NCBI GenBank assembly: GCA_003054655.1
Contig: QAYZ01000011.1
Span: 166,425 to 230,424 of the forward strand
Direction of reading: 5' to 3'
DNA from: Spartobacteria bacterium LR76
Lineage (GTDB): Bacteria > Verrucomicrobiota > Verrucomicrobiia > Chthoniobacterales > Terrimicrobiaceae
Length of the DNA stretch: 64,000 bases
Shown piece by piece: positions 18,976 to 28,679 of this stretch. How positions within the stretch are numbered: the stretch's first letter is position 1; each line of letters starts with the position of its first letter. The notes beneath the pieces are model-generated. The model was not told where the DNA came from and did not search any database. It was given only the letters and a program-made list of their open reading frames with translations. Both the position numbers and the translations under genes were made by a program.

Positions 18976-18993
18976 CATTGTATTTATACGATG
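18976..18993. promoter_or_regulatory. Candidate operator upstream of the GntR/LacI regulator
   Basis: An 18-bp imperfect palindrome, CATTGTATTTATACGATG, with 8-bp arms (7 of 8 matching) around a 2-bp centre. It ends nine bases before the chosen start of the regulator gene at 19003. The position suits autoregulation. Only this one copy is seen. Confidence 0.35.
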
Positions 18994-19002
18994 TGCATAT
19001 CG

Positions 19003-20109
19003 ATGGCGGATCCCTCACCTGTTCCCAAATATGTGGAGCTGGCCAATCTCCTGCGCGAGAATCTGGCAGCGAAGGCGGATGGCACCCGCCTGCCCTCGGT
19101 GAGGGCGATGATGAGGAGGTTTCACGTCAGCCAGCACACGGTGACATCTGCATTGGGGTTGCTGGAGAATGACGGAATGATCGAGCGGCGGCCGGGAAGC
19201 GGGGTTTATGCCTCCCGGCAGAACGCCGCGCCGGTCGTTTGCTTTTGTCGGCCGCAGAACCAGAATGCCCACTTCGATTTAAAGGAAGAGGCTCTCGACA
19301 AGGCCTGCCGGGCCCGAGGCTGGCAGCTTGTGGTGGATCGCTTTGATGCTCTCAAGGTGGATTCCTTCTCGGAGGGCGCATCGGCCAGCGCCTTTATCGT
19401 GCCGCCGGAGCTGATCACCTTTCACTCTCCGCTGCTCCGGCGTCTGGCCGCGAGGGGGGTGCCTGTGGTCGTGATGGGCCGTGACACGAGCGGTGAACCT
19501 CTCGATTTTGTGACAGGCGACGACACTCCGGTCCTGCGGGAATTCGTCCTGGGACTGAAGGAACGGGGGCATCGGCGGATCGCCTATCTGGATTGCGAAC
19601 CGCCATTTGATGAAGTCCGCAGACGCGTGGAATCCTTCCGGGAAATCTGTCGATCGCACGGCATGGATGGCTCTCTCGTGCTCAATGTGCGAGCGCAGTA
19701 CGGACAGGATAGCACGGCAAAGTCGGAGCGCTTTCTGCGTCGTTACCTGGGTTCGTTGCGCGGCAAACCGCTGCCATTTACGGCGCTCATCGCCGGGAGT
19801 CTTGCGGGATCGGTCCCGGCCCCGCTGGTCTTTCGGGACGCGGGCTGCCGGATTCCCCGCGACCTCAGCCTGTGCAGCCTGGGATGCGATCCCCGGGCCG
19901 TATACTCGATCCCGCCGATTTCCGACGCCACGATCCATGACCGCGAACTCGCCTCCGCCGCTCTGGAGATCATCGGACGACGTTGGAATGGCGACCGCTC
20001 GGAGCTTCTTTCCCATACCGTCTCATACCGGGCGAACTGGCGGGAAAGTGTGGGCAGTCCTTCCCGGAGGAAGCGGGCGCGAGCGGGTGTTGCGGGCTGC
20101 TCCGGCTGA
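19003..20109 (+). CDS. GntR-type HTH / LacI-type sensor hybrid transcriptional regulator
   Basis: A 368-residue regulator. The N-terminal winged helix is of GntR type (YVELANLLRENL, RLPSVRAMMRRFHVSQHTV, LENDGMIERRPGSGVYAS). The rest is a LacI/PBP1-like sensor (VVVMGRDTSGEPLDFVTGDD, GHRRIAYLDCE, IPRDLSLCSLGCDP). This hybrid layout is common in Verrucomicrobiota and Lentisphaerota sugar loci. I start at ATG 19003 (MADPSP); ATG 18967 is possible but would translate the palindromic site. It probably controls the neighbouring dehydrogenase and/or the secreted protein downstream. Confidence 0.86.
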   Translation: MADPSPVPKYVELANLLRENLAAKADGTRLPSVRAMMRRFHVSQHTVTSALGLLENDGMIERRPGSGVYASRQNAAPVVCFCRPQNQNAHFDLKEEALDKACRARGWQLVVDRFDALKVDSFSEGASASAFIVPPELITFHSPLLRRLAARGVPVVVMGRDTSGEPLDFVTGDDTPVLREFVLGLKERGHRRIAYLDCEPPFDEVRRRVESFREICRSHGMDGSLVLNVRAQYGQDSTAKSERFLRRYLGSLRGKPLPFTALIAGSLAGSVPAPLVFRDAGCRIPRDLSLCSLGCDPRAVYSIPPISDATIHDRELASAALEIIGRRWNGDRSELLSHTVSYRANWRESVGSPSRRKRARAGVAGCSG

Positions 20110-20306
20110 TCTTGCGGGGTGCCAGGGGAGCAGGGAAATTTTCATGCAATGTCGCGGAGACAGTGCGAGCCGGATGTTTTTGCGTTTCGCGTAACACATA
20201 CTCGCAGAGCGGCTTTGCCATATTGACTGAGCATGCGCGCGGGGCGGCGGTGCAGAAACCGCGTGTCACGCCCGCCCTGGAAATGCGAGGATTTCCGACT
20301 GAGATA

Positions 20307-21095
20307 ATGAAAAGCTTGTTCCTGATCCTGCTCGCGACTGCCTCGGCAGCGGTGGCAGCAGATGTGCCGCTGGTTACGTTTTATTTCGATGATCCCGCAC
20401 CCGCCACCGTTGCGCCCTTTGCTCCGTCGAGGACGGCGCAGGAGGTGAAGGCTGGCCCGATCGAGCGCGGCGAGGGATTTGTCGAGGGCGAGGTACTGCC
20501 TGCTGTCGACGAATACCAGAAGCCCTCGGCCTCCCTCGGCGGCAAGGTCGACCTGCAAATCCCGCTCCACCAAACCCCCGGCTCCTACGACCTCCTCTAC
20601 GTCGCGGGCGGGGGGGCGACGCATGCGGGTCCTGTGGGAGGAGTCAATAAAGGAGGATTCCTTGTCTGCCAGGTGCGTCCGCTCGCAGGCACGCAGCAGG
20701 CCGACACGCTCGCCGCCGCCACCGCGCATGAGCTCGACTTTTCCTTCCCCGTCTCCGCCGTCGGGGCTGATGTGACCGTGACGACCATCGCTTTCCGCAC
20801 CGCGTATTTTCGCGACGGCGAGCGGGTCATTCCGCGCCAGGGCCAGTGGGAGGTCGCGCTCGACGATGGCCGCGATTTTCAGCCCTTCGGCGATCCCGTC
20901 CAGCTCGTCGACCCCGCTGCGCCCGCCGACCGCCTCATTGAGAAGAAGGTGAAAGGCCGACCCTTCACCATCCCCGCAGGCAAGACCGCCGTCTTCCGCT
21001 TCACCACCTACGGCCCGGCCGAGCACTCCGACTCCGGCCATCCCCTTGTCCTCGACGACATCACCCTCGGCGGCTCGGTCGCTCCGGTGAAATAG
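20307..21095 (+). CDS. Secreted protein of unknown function
   Basis: A 262-residue protein with a clear signal peptide (MKSLFLILLATASAAVAA, cleavage near residue 18). The mature part is beta-rich (VTFYFDDPAPATVAPF, VDLQIPLHQTPGSYDLLYVAGGG, TAVFRFTTYGPAEHSDSG) and looks like a jelly-roll or Ig-like extracytoplasmic domain. It has no C-terminal PEP-CTERM sorting signal. I do not recognise a named family. It lies ~200 bases after the GntR/LacI regulator and its 3' end faces that of the - strand catabolic cluster. Confidence 0.75.
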   Translation: MKSLFLILLATASAAVAADVPLVTFYFDDPAPATVAPFAPSRTAQEVKAGPIERGEGFVEGEVLPAVDEYQKPSASLGGKVDLQIPLHQTPGSYDLLYVAGGGATHAGPVGGVNKGGFLVCQVRPLAGTQQADTLAAATAHELDFSFPVSAVGADVTVTTIAFRTAYFRDGERVIPRQGQWEVALDDGRDFQPFGDPVQLVDPAAPADRLIEKKVKGRPFTIPAGKTAVFRFTTYGPAEHSDSGHPLVLDDITLGGSVAPVK

Positions 21096-21218
21096 GCGGC
21101 TGGCCTTGCTGCGGGTGCCCTCGTGCAGTGCGGACAGGAAGCCCCGCAGCTCATTCAGCGGCTCTTTTCGCTTAACCGCGCCCGAGGCATCTCAAGGCAC
21201 GGACGTTCTCACGAGCTT

Positions 21219-22430
21219 TCAGGTCATTGCTGCAGCCAGGACATTCCAGCTAAGAAAACCTGCGTTGAAATTGGGAGCACCCGTATCGGGATGATAGCAT
21301 TCGTGCAGCGTTCCGGTCGCGGCCAGGTCATTCTCCAGCAGGGTGCGCGTCTTGCGGGCGAGGGCGGCGGCATCGTCATGATAGCCGTAGTTCTTCAATC
21401 CCTCGTAGATCATGTAGTTGGCCACGATCCAGATCGGGCCGAGCCAGTTGCTGGGGTTGGCGCTGTCGGTTCCAGGGCTGTACATGCGCTCGCTCTGTGA
21501 GAGGCTCCGGATGCCCCAGTTGGCTGAGAAGGTGCGTTCGTCGCGCAAATGGGAGCTTACCAGCGTCGCAGCCTGCCCGGGAGTGGCGACGCCGCTCCAC
21601 AGGGGCAGGAAGCCTGTAAACATGCGGATTTTCAGGGGAAGCGAACGCCATCCCATATCCATCCCTTTCCGAATGCCGGGAAGATAGTAATCGCGGTGAT
21701 CCGCGCACTGCACGTCGACGGTATAGAAGAACCCGTCGATCTCATCCCAGCACTCGCGAATGATCGCGGCGGCAAGATCGTGTGCACGCTGCGTCAGGGT
21801 CACGGCATCGGCCGGGCGTCCGATCTCCGTGGCGAGCTTTGCCGCGGCGAGGAGGTCTTTGTGGAAGAGGCAATTCAGCAGGAGATTCGCGGAGGAGAAC
21901 TCCGGGCGTCCGTAGGTGGTCGGGTCGCAATCCACGCCGATCGCCACATCGGAACCCCATACGAACAGGCCGCAGGGTGACTGGTAGCGGGACTCCCAGC
22001 GTTGGTAGAACAGGAGCAGCCTGTCGAAATACGGTGCGACCCAGGAGTAGTCTCCGACTGCTTCCGCAATATCGAGGGCGAACTGGGCAAAGACCGGCTT
22101 GGCCTGGTTGTTCTCGCGCTGGTCATCGTTGCGGCAGGAGAAGAAGTCGGCATTGTCCGACTTCATCATGATCGAGACAGTGCCGTTCGATGCCTGACCC
22201 TCGAAGAAATTTCGCCAGCAGCCCATCGCGTGCGTCGTCCAGATCGCGCGCGAATCGTGGCTGGAAAAAGCCGGGCCGCGCAGGAGGCCCTTTGCGATCC
22301 AGAAGCTATCCCAGTCCCAGAGCTCATCGTGAAAGATGCCGCCGGGAACGATAAAGGGATGCTTCAGGATGCCCATCGGGCTGCGGAGCGTGGTGCCGAT
22401 CTGCGAGGCAATGTAATCTTCGATCTTCAT
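21219..22430 (-). CDS. GH63-like (alpha/alpha)6 glycoside hydrolase
   Basis: A 403-residue cytosolic protein with the (alpha/alpha)6-barrel look of GH63/GH37-related enzymes such as mannosylglycerate hydrolases. Visible motifs are GGIFHDELWDWDSFW near the N-terminus, VDCDPTTYGRPEFSSANLL in the middle, and NWLGPIWIVANYMIYEGL and LHECYHPDTGAPN near the C-terminus. Acidic residues in WDWD and in HECYHPDTG are likely catalytic or binding residues. It is the last gene of the - strand operon, starting within the stop of the esterase gene (ATGA at 22427-22430). Confidence 0.8.
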   Translation of the reverse strand: MKIEDYIASQIGTTLRSPMGILKHPFIVPGGIFHDELWDWDSFWIAKGLLRGPAFSSHDSRAIWTTHAMGCWRNFFEGQASNGTVSIMMKSDNADFFSCRNDDQRENNQAKPVFAQFALDIAEAVGDYSWVAPYFDRLLLFYQRWESRYQSPCGLFVWGSDVAIGVDCDPTTYGRPEFSSANLLLNCLFHKDLLAAAKLATEIGRPADAVTLTQRAHDLAAAIIRECWDEIDGFFYTVDVQCADHRDYYLPGIRKGMDMGWRSLPLKIRMFTGFLPLWSGVATPGQAATLVSSHLRDERTFSANWGIRSLSQSERMYSPGTDSANPSNWLGPIWIVANYMIYEGLKNYGYHDDAAALARKTRTLLENDLAATGTLHECYHPDTGAPNFNAGFLSWNVLAAAMT

Positions 22431-23203
22431 TTGGAGAAAGCGAGCGACGAGAAGGCTTTGGCGAGAGCCAGGAAAAAGGCCTGCGACATTTGGCGTGTAT
22501 TGCCGTGTCCTCCTGCCCAGAAGCCATGGTCTTCATCCGGGCCGTCAAAGACGTGCAGAGCAGCCACTGCCCCGGCCCGCTGCCAGGCGGCCACGGCATC
22601 CAGGGAGTGAGAAAGCGGGACGAGCCTGTCATTGACGCTGTGAACACAGGTGAGGTCCGGCGGCGGGTCGTCATGCTGGACCGCGGAGGCGGAGGCCAGA
22701 TGAGCGGGCGTGACGGATTCCAGACCAAAGAAGCGATGGTGAAAGGACGGGCTGAACAGAAAGCCATGCGAGGTTCCCCGGCTGGCGTCGACCGCCACGG
22801 GGCCGGCAAGGGAAAGAACATGCGCCGCCCTGGAGCGGCCGAGGGAGCGGCCGGTCATCAGGGCCAGATGGCCGCCAGCCGAGGCTCCGGCAATACGGAT
22901 GCGAGGCGGCGCGGAACAGATTTCTCCACGCTGGAGGAAATCCGCCGCGGCCAGGCAGTCCTCGAGAGCGGCGGGCCATGGGGCATGCTGGAGCAGGCGG
23001 TAATTGATGCTAAAGACCGCCGCACCCCGCTCCTGGAGAAAGAGCGCCACCGGATCGAGCGACTCCTTGCTCATGGCGTCCCAGCCGCCACCGTGAATCA
23101 ACAGCCAGAGCGGGGATGTCTCGACCGGACCGGGAAAGTAGTCGCCCCGATGGCGCTCATGTGTATCTCCGTCGCGGTAGACGATGTCACGCAGTACGGT
23201 CAT
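22427..23203 (-). CDS. Alpha/beta hydrolase, carboxylesterase type
   Basis: A 258-residue esterase/lipase-like protein. The oxyanion-hole motif HGGGW and nucleophile elbow GASAGG mark the hormone-sensitive-lipase/BD-FAE-type group. A catalytic Asp in SVNDRLVPLS and His in PDEDHGFW complete the triad. No signal peptide is seen. It overlaps both neighbours by four bases, so it is translationally coupled between the AraA-like isomerase and the GH63-like hydrolase. It probably removes acyl groups from imported oligosaccharides. Confidence 0.88.
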   Translation of the reverse strand: MTVLRDIVYRDGDTHERHRGDYFPGPVETSPLWLLIHGGGWDAMSKESLDPVALFLQERGAAVFSINYRLLQHAPWPAALEDCLAAADFLQRGEICSAPPRIRIAGASAGGHLALMTGRSLGRSRAAHVLSLAGPVAVDASRGTSHGFLFSPSFHHRFFGLESVTPAHLASASAVQHDDPPPDLTCVHSVNDRLVPLSHSLDAVAAWQRAGAVAALHVFDGPDEDHGFWAGGHGNTRQMSQAFFLALAKAFSSLAFSK

Positions 23204-24660
23204 GTAACCACGGCGTACTCCACATCAAGGATGCGGGCGATCTCCACAAGCTCCGAGGCATGGTGACCGATGCCGAGAGCAAAATGGTGGGTCGGCCCCT
23301 CGGCCACCCAGCGCTTCAGGAAGGTGCGCACATCGGGTTTGAAGACGCCATGCGTATTGGTGTTGCCGGTAGGCGGGATGGGGCGGCGTATGGACTCGCC
23401 CTCCGCGATCACGAACTTGAATCCTCCCCGGGCGGTCTGGCCGATGCTCAGCATGGTAATCGGGCCTTCCTTGATCTGAAACTCCACGCCTGCGCCCGCT
23501 CCCGGCTTGCCGTGGTATTTCTTCAGGCTGCGAATGACCGGCTTGCTTGCGGCGATATTGATATGATGGGGACCGTCATGTCCCACCAGTACGCTGTCGA
23601 GCTGGAAGTCGATGGGATGGAACTCGGCGAAACTGCCGCCGATATCCAGGCGGTCCATGATCATCATGGCGATGCAGGTTTTCAGATCAAACTCGCCGCA
23701 CATCGGAAAGCCCGCCCCGGTGAGCAGGGAGTTTCCCACGATGAAGTTCGTCACCAGAGTGCGCAGCTCGGAATCGGGCTCGCCCTCATAATAGTAGGCA
23801 AATCCGTCAAGCCGTTTATCCGCGATCAAGGCCTCCAGCGCCACGGCGGCCTTCGCTGCGGTTTCCAGGTCGGCCTCGGTGAGCTTTTCCGTGAGAGGGT
23901 CGCTTACCGGGGCGGGCGTGTCGAAGAACTCGAGGATGCGCGATTTCCAGCCCTCGACCGCCTCAGGCGGGGCCGTGCGGTAGTGACGATGCACATCGCC
24001 CGGCTCGACCATCACGACGTGAGGACCAAAGGCGGCGGTGATCGCGGTCGGGTCGGTGTGCATGTCGAGCATGGCCTCGAGGACGTGGCCCATCAGTCCG
24101 ATGCGTGCGGTGCGCAACGAGCGGAGCACCTTGGCGATGCCGCACCAGGAAGCCAGCTCCGCATCCACGACCGGGTCGCCGTCTTCGTGGCCCAGGATGA
24201 CCGCGGGCGGGCGGCGGCCGAAGCGGATGGCGACGCCGGTGAACTCCGGCACCGAGCAAAAGTCGTCATTGCAAAGCTGCATGAAGGTCGTGCCATTGGG
24301 ATAATCCATCGCCGCCAGCGGCTGAATCGCCACGAGCACCATTGGCACCTGGATTTCCCGGCAGAGGATTCCAAAGGTGGACGAGGTGCCATAGGTGGCC
24401 ATGTCCACGAAGAGGACATCGATGTCGGCGGCTTTGATCCGCGAGACGGCATCGTAGGCGGCCTGGGCGTGGTCGAGCATTCCAAAGTCCGCCACCTCCA
24501 GGCCATGCGCCTCGAGGCGGGATTTCACATGCAGCCTCTTGCGGGTCATCTCGTCGAGCAGGCCGGGGAATTGCGGCCAGTAGACGTGGTGGCCGATGGC
24601 CAGGAGGCCGGCGCGGGCGGAAAGTGGCTTGAGTCGATCGATTTTTTTAGGTGCGTCCAT
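23200..24660 (-). CDS. L-arabinose/L-fucose isomerase-family protein
   Basis: A 486-residue protein of the AraA/FucI-like fold. Recognisable pieces are LLAIGHHVYWPQFPGL, DVLFVDMATYGTSSTF, VPMVLVAIQPL and the C-terminal GPTHHFALGIGHHASEL, with acidic and His residues that would bind the divalent metal. True AraA is ~500 residues, so length agrees, but sequence around the active site is divergent; the substrate may be another aldose or deoxy-sugar. It sits in the operon ahead of the esterase, with an ATGA overlap. Confidence 0.8.
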   Translation of the reverse strand: MDAPKKIDRLKPLSARAGLLAIGHHVYWPQFPGLLDEMTRKRLHVKSRLEAHGLEVADFGMLDHAQAAYDAVSRIKAADIDVLFVDMATYGTSSTFGILCREIQVPMVLVAIQPLAAMDYPNGTTFMQLCNDDFCSVPEFTGVAIRFGRRPPAVILGHEDGDPVVDAELASWCGIAKVLRSLRTARIGLMGHVLEAMLDMHTDPTAITAAFGPHVVMVEPGDVHRHYRTAPPEAVEGWKSRILEFFDTPAPVSDPLTEKLTEADLETAAKAAVALEALIADKRLDGFAYYYEGEPDSELRTLVTNFIVGNSLLTGAGFPMCGEFDLKTCIAMMIMDRLDIGGSFAEFHPIDFQLDSVLVGHDGPHHINIAASKPVIRSLKKYHGKPGAGAGVEFQIKEGPITMLSIGQTARGGFKFVIAEGESIRRPIPPTGNTNTHGVFKPDVRTFLKRWVAEGPTHHFALGIGHHASELVEIARILDVEYAVVT

Positions 24661-24680
24661 AGGGCAGGGAGAGTGAGTGT

Positions 24681-27077
24681 TTACCAGGAGATCAGGAGGT
24701 CCCCGGTGACATGGTGCGCGACGATGTCGGTGCCGGATTTCTCCGATGGCACTGGGGTGCCGAGGCCAAGGTAGGCGTCATTCAGGGTGAAGGCGGGCGT
24801 GGTGCCAGACTGCGGAAGGAAGGTCACCCGGGCGTCCTTCAGGCCGGTGACGAGCAGGCGGCGGCTGATTCCGATTTCTCCCGAGTATTGCTCGCGGCAG
24901 GAGACCTCTCCACCCTCCGGCTGGGTGACGAAGACGCGGCACTCCCTGTGCCAGGCCTTCGGCAGGTGCATCTGGCCGGAGCCATCGCCGGTGACAAGGA
25001 CGTCGCAACCTACGGGGATGGGCACGCCCTCGGGAAATCTCCAGCCGAGCCGCACGGATGTCGACGGCCAGTAGCCGGAGAAGAACCAGCCATTGTCGCG
25101 CCGGGCGGCGAGCAGCAGAGGATCAGTCAATCCTGAGACCGGCTTTTCGTAGGAAATCTCGTAGCCGAAGACCTGAAGCACCCAGCGCATGAGGCGCTCG
25201 GCGGGGAACCACTCGGCGGGATTGTCTGCTTCCGGCAGGCGCGCCGTGATCGCTTTCACATCCGCGCAGAATGCTCCGCGCACCCAGGCCACGGTGCCTC
25301 CGCCGGGCAGACGGCGGGCCAGGGCAAAGCTCCGGGTTTCGCCGCCGCTTTCCACGGTGGCCAGCACCTCGACATCGCCTCGCGCAGGCAGAGACACGCC
25401 GACGCCTCCGCCGGAGGTCAGCTCACGCACCAGCATTTTTCCCGGCACATGTTCGCCCGCATCCGGGCGCAGCGTGGTGGTGAAACGGACTTCTCCTGCG
25501 ATGGCGGGAGCAGGTCGCGCATCGAGCCACTTTGCGAGGCGCGTATCGAGGTGATCCAGTGGACCGTACAGCAGGAGCCGACCACCGGATTCCACATGCT
25601 GCACGAGAGTATCCGCCCAGGCGGAATCCTGAGGTGGGGCCGGGCTGACGAGGATGGTGCCGGCAAAGGGCTCGGTCCCTGCCGAGACGAGGTTGCGCGT
25701 CGAGACGACAGTGTTGAGAGGAAACCCCGAGTTCACCGCGCCGCGAATGAACCAGTCGCCGAAAAAGACCTCGGAGATGCGGGTGGGGTTTCCCAGGGTC
25801 CAGTCGTGATACTCGTCAAATGGATAGACCCAGGTGACGAGGCCCGGCTGGTCGGGGAAGTCCGCGAGCGCTCGCAGGAGATGCGGTGTGATTTCGCCCG
25901 GCACCTCGTCGGGCATCCGGCCATAGGAATCGTCGATCGTCAGCAGAGCCACGGAATCCGGCTGACGCGGCGTGCCGTCGGCCTCGAGACGGCTGCATGC
26001 CAGCGGCAGATAGATGTCGTGTGGTTCGCGTCCGTAGCGGTCGAGCCATGGGCTGTTCAGCCACCAGGGATCGTGGATGTAATAGCGGTAAGGGACGGCG
26101 CTGCCCTCGGGTAGCTCCGCGATGTGGGAGAGCCAGCCGACGATCTCCAGGCCGTAGTCGCCATTCAAAGCGGCCCATGGGGAATTCACCGGGGCGGTCA
26201 CCCCGTAGCCACCGCGAAAGATTTCCCGCACGGGTGCGGCGTCCGAGGCGAGGTCCATGCCCGTCGATAAATTGCTGCCCCGGGTTTCGATCGGGACGGA
26301 GGGACATTCGCGGCGAAAGTCCTCCCAGAATCGGAGGATTGAAGCATTCACGCCCTCGACATTGGCGAGGTCAAAGCGGTTACCGTCAAAGACCTCACCC
26401 GTGACATTCCAGGAATCGAGCGAGTAGCCGAAGCCATTGGAAAGCCAGAGATAGTCAATACCAAGATCGTGGAAGAAATGTTGGCTTTGCCGGCCGAGGA
26501 AGGTTCCCAGGGTGGTGCCATCGGGTATGCCCTGCGGAAATCCGGCATACGACTCGGTATCGCCCCGGAGCACGGCGGCGCAATGCACCCACTGGCACGC
26601 GCCCATGATGTCTCCCTTGTTGATCTCAGGGTGGCGCTGGTACTTGAAGGAAGACTCGGCAAATTCCGGGCCCGGATCAAAGATCGTGCCGACCGAGACG
26701 GGCAGCCCGGTCATCTCATGGCCGACGGTCTTCAAACTCGCGACGAGATCGCGCAGCCGCGCATACGTCCAGGTCGAGGCATCCTCCCGGTACAGCCAGC
26801 GATTCGAGTGAAGCGTGCGGCGCCCGGGGTCCCAGGAATGGGCGGGGCTGTCATTTGCGATGCCAATCCATTTCGCCCACTGGATCTCGTCTTCCATGCG
26901 TCCCTTGTAATCCAGAATCTCGCTACCCTCGGCGGTCCAGAGCAGGAAGGAGATTTTTTCCGCGGAGCGGATCAGCCGGTCCCACTGCCGGAGGATGCCG
27001 CGAATGACCTCCGCCGTGGCGGCGGGAGAGCTGTCGTGAAAAGGCTTGAGAGAAACTTCAAGGATGAGTCGTTTCAT
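24681..27077 (-). CDS. Large protein of unknown function, glycosidase-like context
   Basis: A 798-residue soluble protein. I start at the ATG at 27077 (KRLILEVSLKPF); upstream codons in the frame are not protein-like. The first ~450 residues look like a beta/alpha barrel (DYLWLSNGFGYSLDSWNVTGE, VSVGTIFDPGPEFAESSFKY). A GATase-like stretch follows (GGRLLLYGPLDHLD, ~545-560), like that of beta-galactosidase-type enzymes, and then beta-rich C-terminal domains. No named family comes to mind. The place in the operon, between the MFS symporter and the isomerase, suggests a glycoside- or uronide-processing enzyme; this is inference. Confidence 0.72.
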   Translation of the reverse strand: MKRLILEVSLKPFHDSSPAATAEVIRGILRQWDRLIRSAEKISFLLWTAEGSEILDYKGRMEDEIQWAKWIGIANDSPAHSWDPGRRTLHSNRWLYREDASTWTYARLRDLVASLKTVGHEMTGLPVSVGTIFDPGPEFAESSFKYQRHPEINKGDIMGACQWVHCAAVLRGDTESYAGFPQGIPDGTTLGTFLGRQSQHFFHDLGIDYLWLSNGFGYSLDSWNVTGEVFDGNRFDLANVEGVNASILRFWEDFRRECPSVPIETRGSNLSTGMDLASDAAPVREIFRGGYGVTAPVNSPWAALNGDYGLEIVGWLSHIAELPEGSAVPYRYYIHDPWWLNSPWLDRYGREPHDIYLPLACSRLEADGTPRQPDSVALLTIDDSYGRMPDEVPGEITPHLLRALADFPDQPGLVTWVYPFDEYHDWTLGNPTRISEVFFGDWFIRGAVNSGFPLNTVVSTRNLVSAGTEPFAGTILVSPAPPQDSAWADTLVQHVESGGRLLLYGPLDHLDTRLAKWLDARPAPAIAGEVRFTTTLRPDAGEHVPGKMLVRELTSGGGVGVSLPARGDVEVLATVESGGETRSFALARRLPGGGTVAWVRGAFCADVKAITARLPEADNPAEWFPAERLMRWVLQVFGYEISYEKPVSGLTDPLLLAARRDNGWFFSGYWPSTSVRLGWRFPEGVPIPVGCDVLVTGDGSGQMHLPKAWHRECRVFVTQPEGGEVSCREQYSGEIGISRRLLVTGLKDARVTFLPQSGTTPAFTLNDAYLGLGTPVPSEKSGTDIVAHHVTGDLLISW

Positions 27078-27179
27078 GATGATGGATGAAGTCTGGAATC
27101 CGTCGCCGCTCCCGACGCATGAAGAAGGGGGCTGGGGCAAGCTGGTTTCATAAGCAGGCAATACATGCGGGTTTCCTCG

Positions 27180-28631
27180 CTAAACCACGCCCCTCCGCGC
27201 CTCCAACTGGGAGCGAATCGCGGCCATCCCGGCCCGATCGAGAGGATACCAATAGGTGAGCAGCAGGGCGATGGCCCAGAGGGCCGCGGGAAAGAGAATG
27301 TAAATCCCGATCATGCGGGAGATGACGCCGTCCATCTGCTCCGCGTGCTTTACAGAAAACCCCGAGAGTTCCAGGAGCAGGCCGCTCGCGCCGGTGGCGC
27401 AACTGAGCGAGGCCTTGAAGAACCAGGAGAAGAAGGCGTTCAGCGAACCTTCGCGCCTCCTTCCGGTATGCAGCTCGTCGTAGTCCGCCGTGTCGGCCTT
27501 CATCGAGGGGATCAGGAGCCACACCGCCGAGATGGCGCTGGACTCGAAGACGCCGGGGATGAGCGTGAGATAGGGGTTTGCGGGATCGAGGAAGAAGTAT
27601 CCCATCACATGCCCGACCAGAGTGAATGCGATCATGCAGAAGAGGACGTTCTTTTTATCGAACCTCACCGCGAGCCACGACCAGGCGGGAATAAGCAGGA
27701 TGCCGGTGATCACGATGACCGTGCCTTTCCATCCGCTGACGACCGCCGCGGCGGCGAGGTCGCCATGGAAAAGGTAATAGATGCCGACGTATTGACCCAG
27801 CCCGGTGACGGCGACCGATCCGAAAACCATGAGGAAGGTGATGCCGATCAAGGCCCACAAGGGTTTGCAACTGGCGGACTCCTTGATGCTTTGCCAGAGG
27901 GGTTCCCGGGATTTCCGCGAGGTTTCCGACCCGAAGTGGCGCTCCTTGACGAAGAAAGCCGGAAGCAGACCGCAGACCAGGATGATGCCTGCGATGATCC
28001 AGCAGGCGGTCTTCATGCCGATGACGATGTCTCCCTTGCCCGTGGCAGGATTGATAAACCAACTGCCGGTGACAAAGGCGAGCAGCCAACTGCCGAGGAG
28101 CGCGGAGACCTTGCCAAAGAAGGTCATCCAACTGGCGAGGCGGGTGCGTTCGTCGTAGTTGGGAGTCAACTCCAGTTGGAGCGCATAGTACGGCATGGCC
28201 CACAGGGAGAAGCAGGTGAAGAACACGATCCCCACCCCGATCAGATACAGTATCCTGGAAAACTCGCTGAGGCCAGCCGGCATGTTCCAGAACAGAGGAT
28301 ACACGCAGGCGGTCAGGATGGCCCCGGCGATGAGGAAGGGCTTGCGGCGGCCCCAGCGCGTGCGGGCGTTGTCGGAGATGTTTCCCACGAAGGGATCGAG
28401 GAAGGCATTCCAGATCAGGAGGATCATGAGCACGATCCCCAGCAGCGTCGGGCTGATCCCCAAGCCGATATTGAAATACGGCATCCAAAGCGCGCCGGTC
28501 AGGAAGCCCACGGCGACATTCTCCGTGCTCACTCCGACACCGAAGGTCACCTTTTGCAGGAGCGGGATGCGCTCGAGGACCACGGCCTGCGGGGAGGAGG
28601 CCTGGGGATCAGGGGCGATGGCCTGGGACAT
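27180..28631 (-). CDS. MFS sugar symporter, GPH (MelB-like) family
   Basis: A 483-residue membrane protein with about 12 hydrophobic helices. The loop between helices 2 and 3 carries the GPH signature (DPFVGNISDNARTRWGRRKPF), and helix-rich repeats such as GIVFFTCFSLWAMPYYAL are typical of glycoside-pentoside-hexuronide:cation symporters. It is probably the importer for the oligosaccharide or glycoside broken down by the neighbouring intracellular hydrolases. ATP-binding and SSF motifs are absent. Confidence 0.9.
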   Translation of the reverse strand: MSQAIAPDPQASSPQAVVLERIPLLQKVTFGVGVSTENVAVGFLTGALWMPYFNIGLGISPTLLGIVLMILLIWNAFLDPFVGNISDNARTRWGRRKPFLIAGAILTACVYPLFWNMPAGLSEFSRILYLIGVGIVFFTCFSLWAMPYYALQLELTPNYDERTRLASWMTFFGKVSALLGSWLLAFVTGSWFINPATGKGDIVIGMKTACWIIAGIILVCGLLPAFFVKERHFGSETSRKSREPLWQSIKESASCKPLWALIGITFLMVFGSVAVTGLGQYVGIYYLFHGDLAAAAVVSGWKGTVIVITGILLIPAWSWLAVRFDKKNVLFCMIAFTLVGHVMGYFFLDPANPYLTLIPGVFESSAISAVWLLIPSMKADTADYDELHTGRRREGSLNAFFSWFFKASLSCATGASGLLLELSGFSVKHAEQMDGVISRMIGIYILFPAALWAIALLLTYWYPLDRAGMAAIRSQLEARRGVV

Positions 28632-28679
28632 ATCAGAGATGCGGATTGCCGTGGTTCACGCGATCTGTCTGCACGGGTT

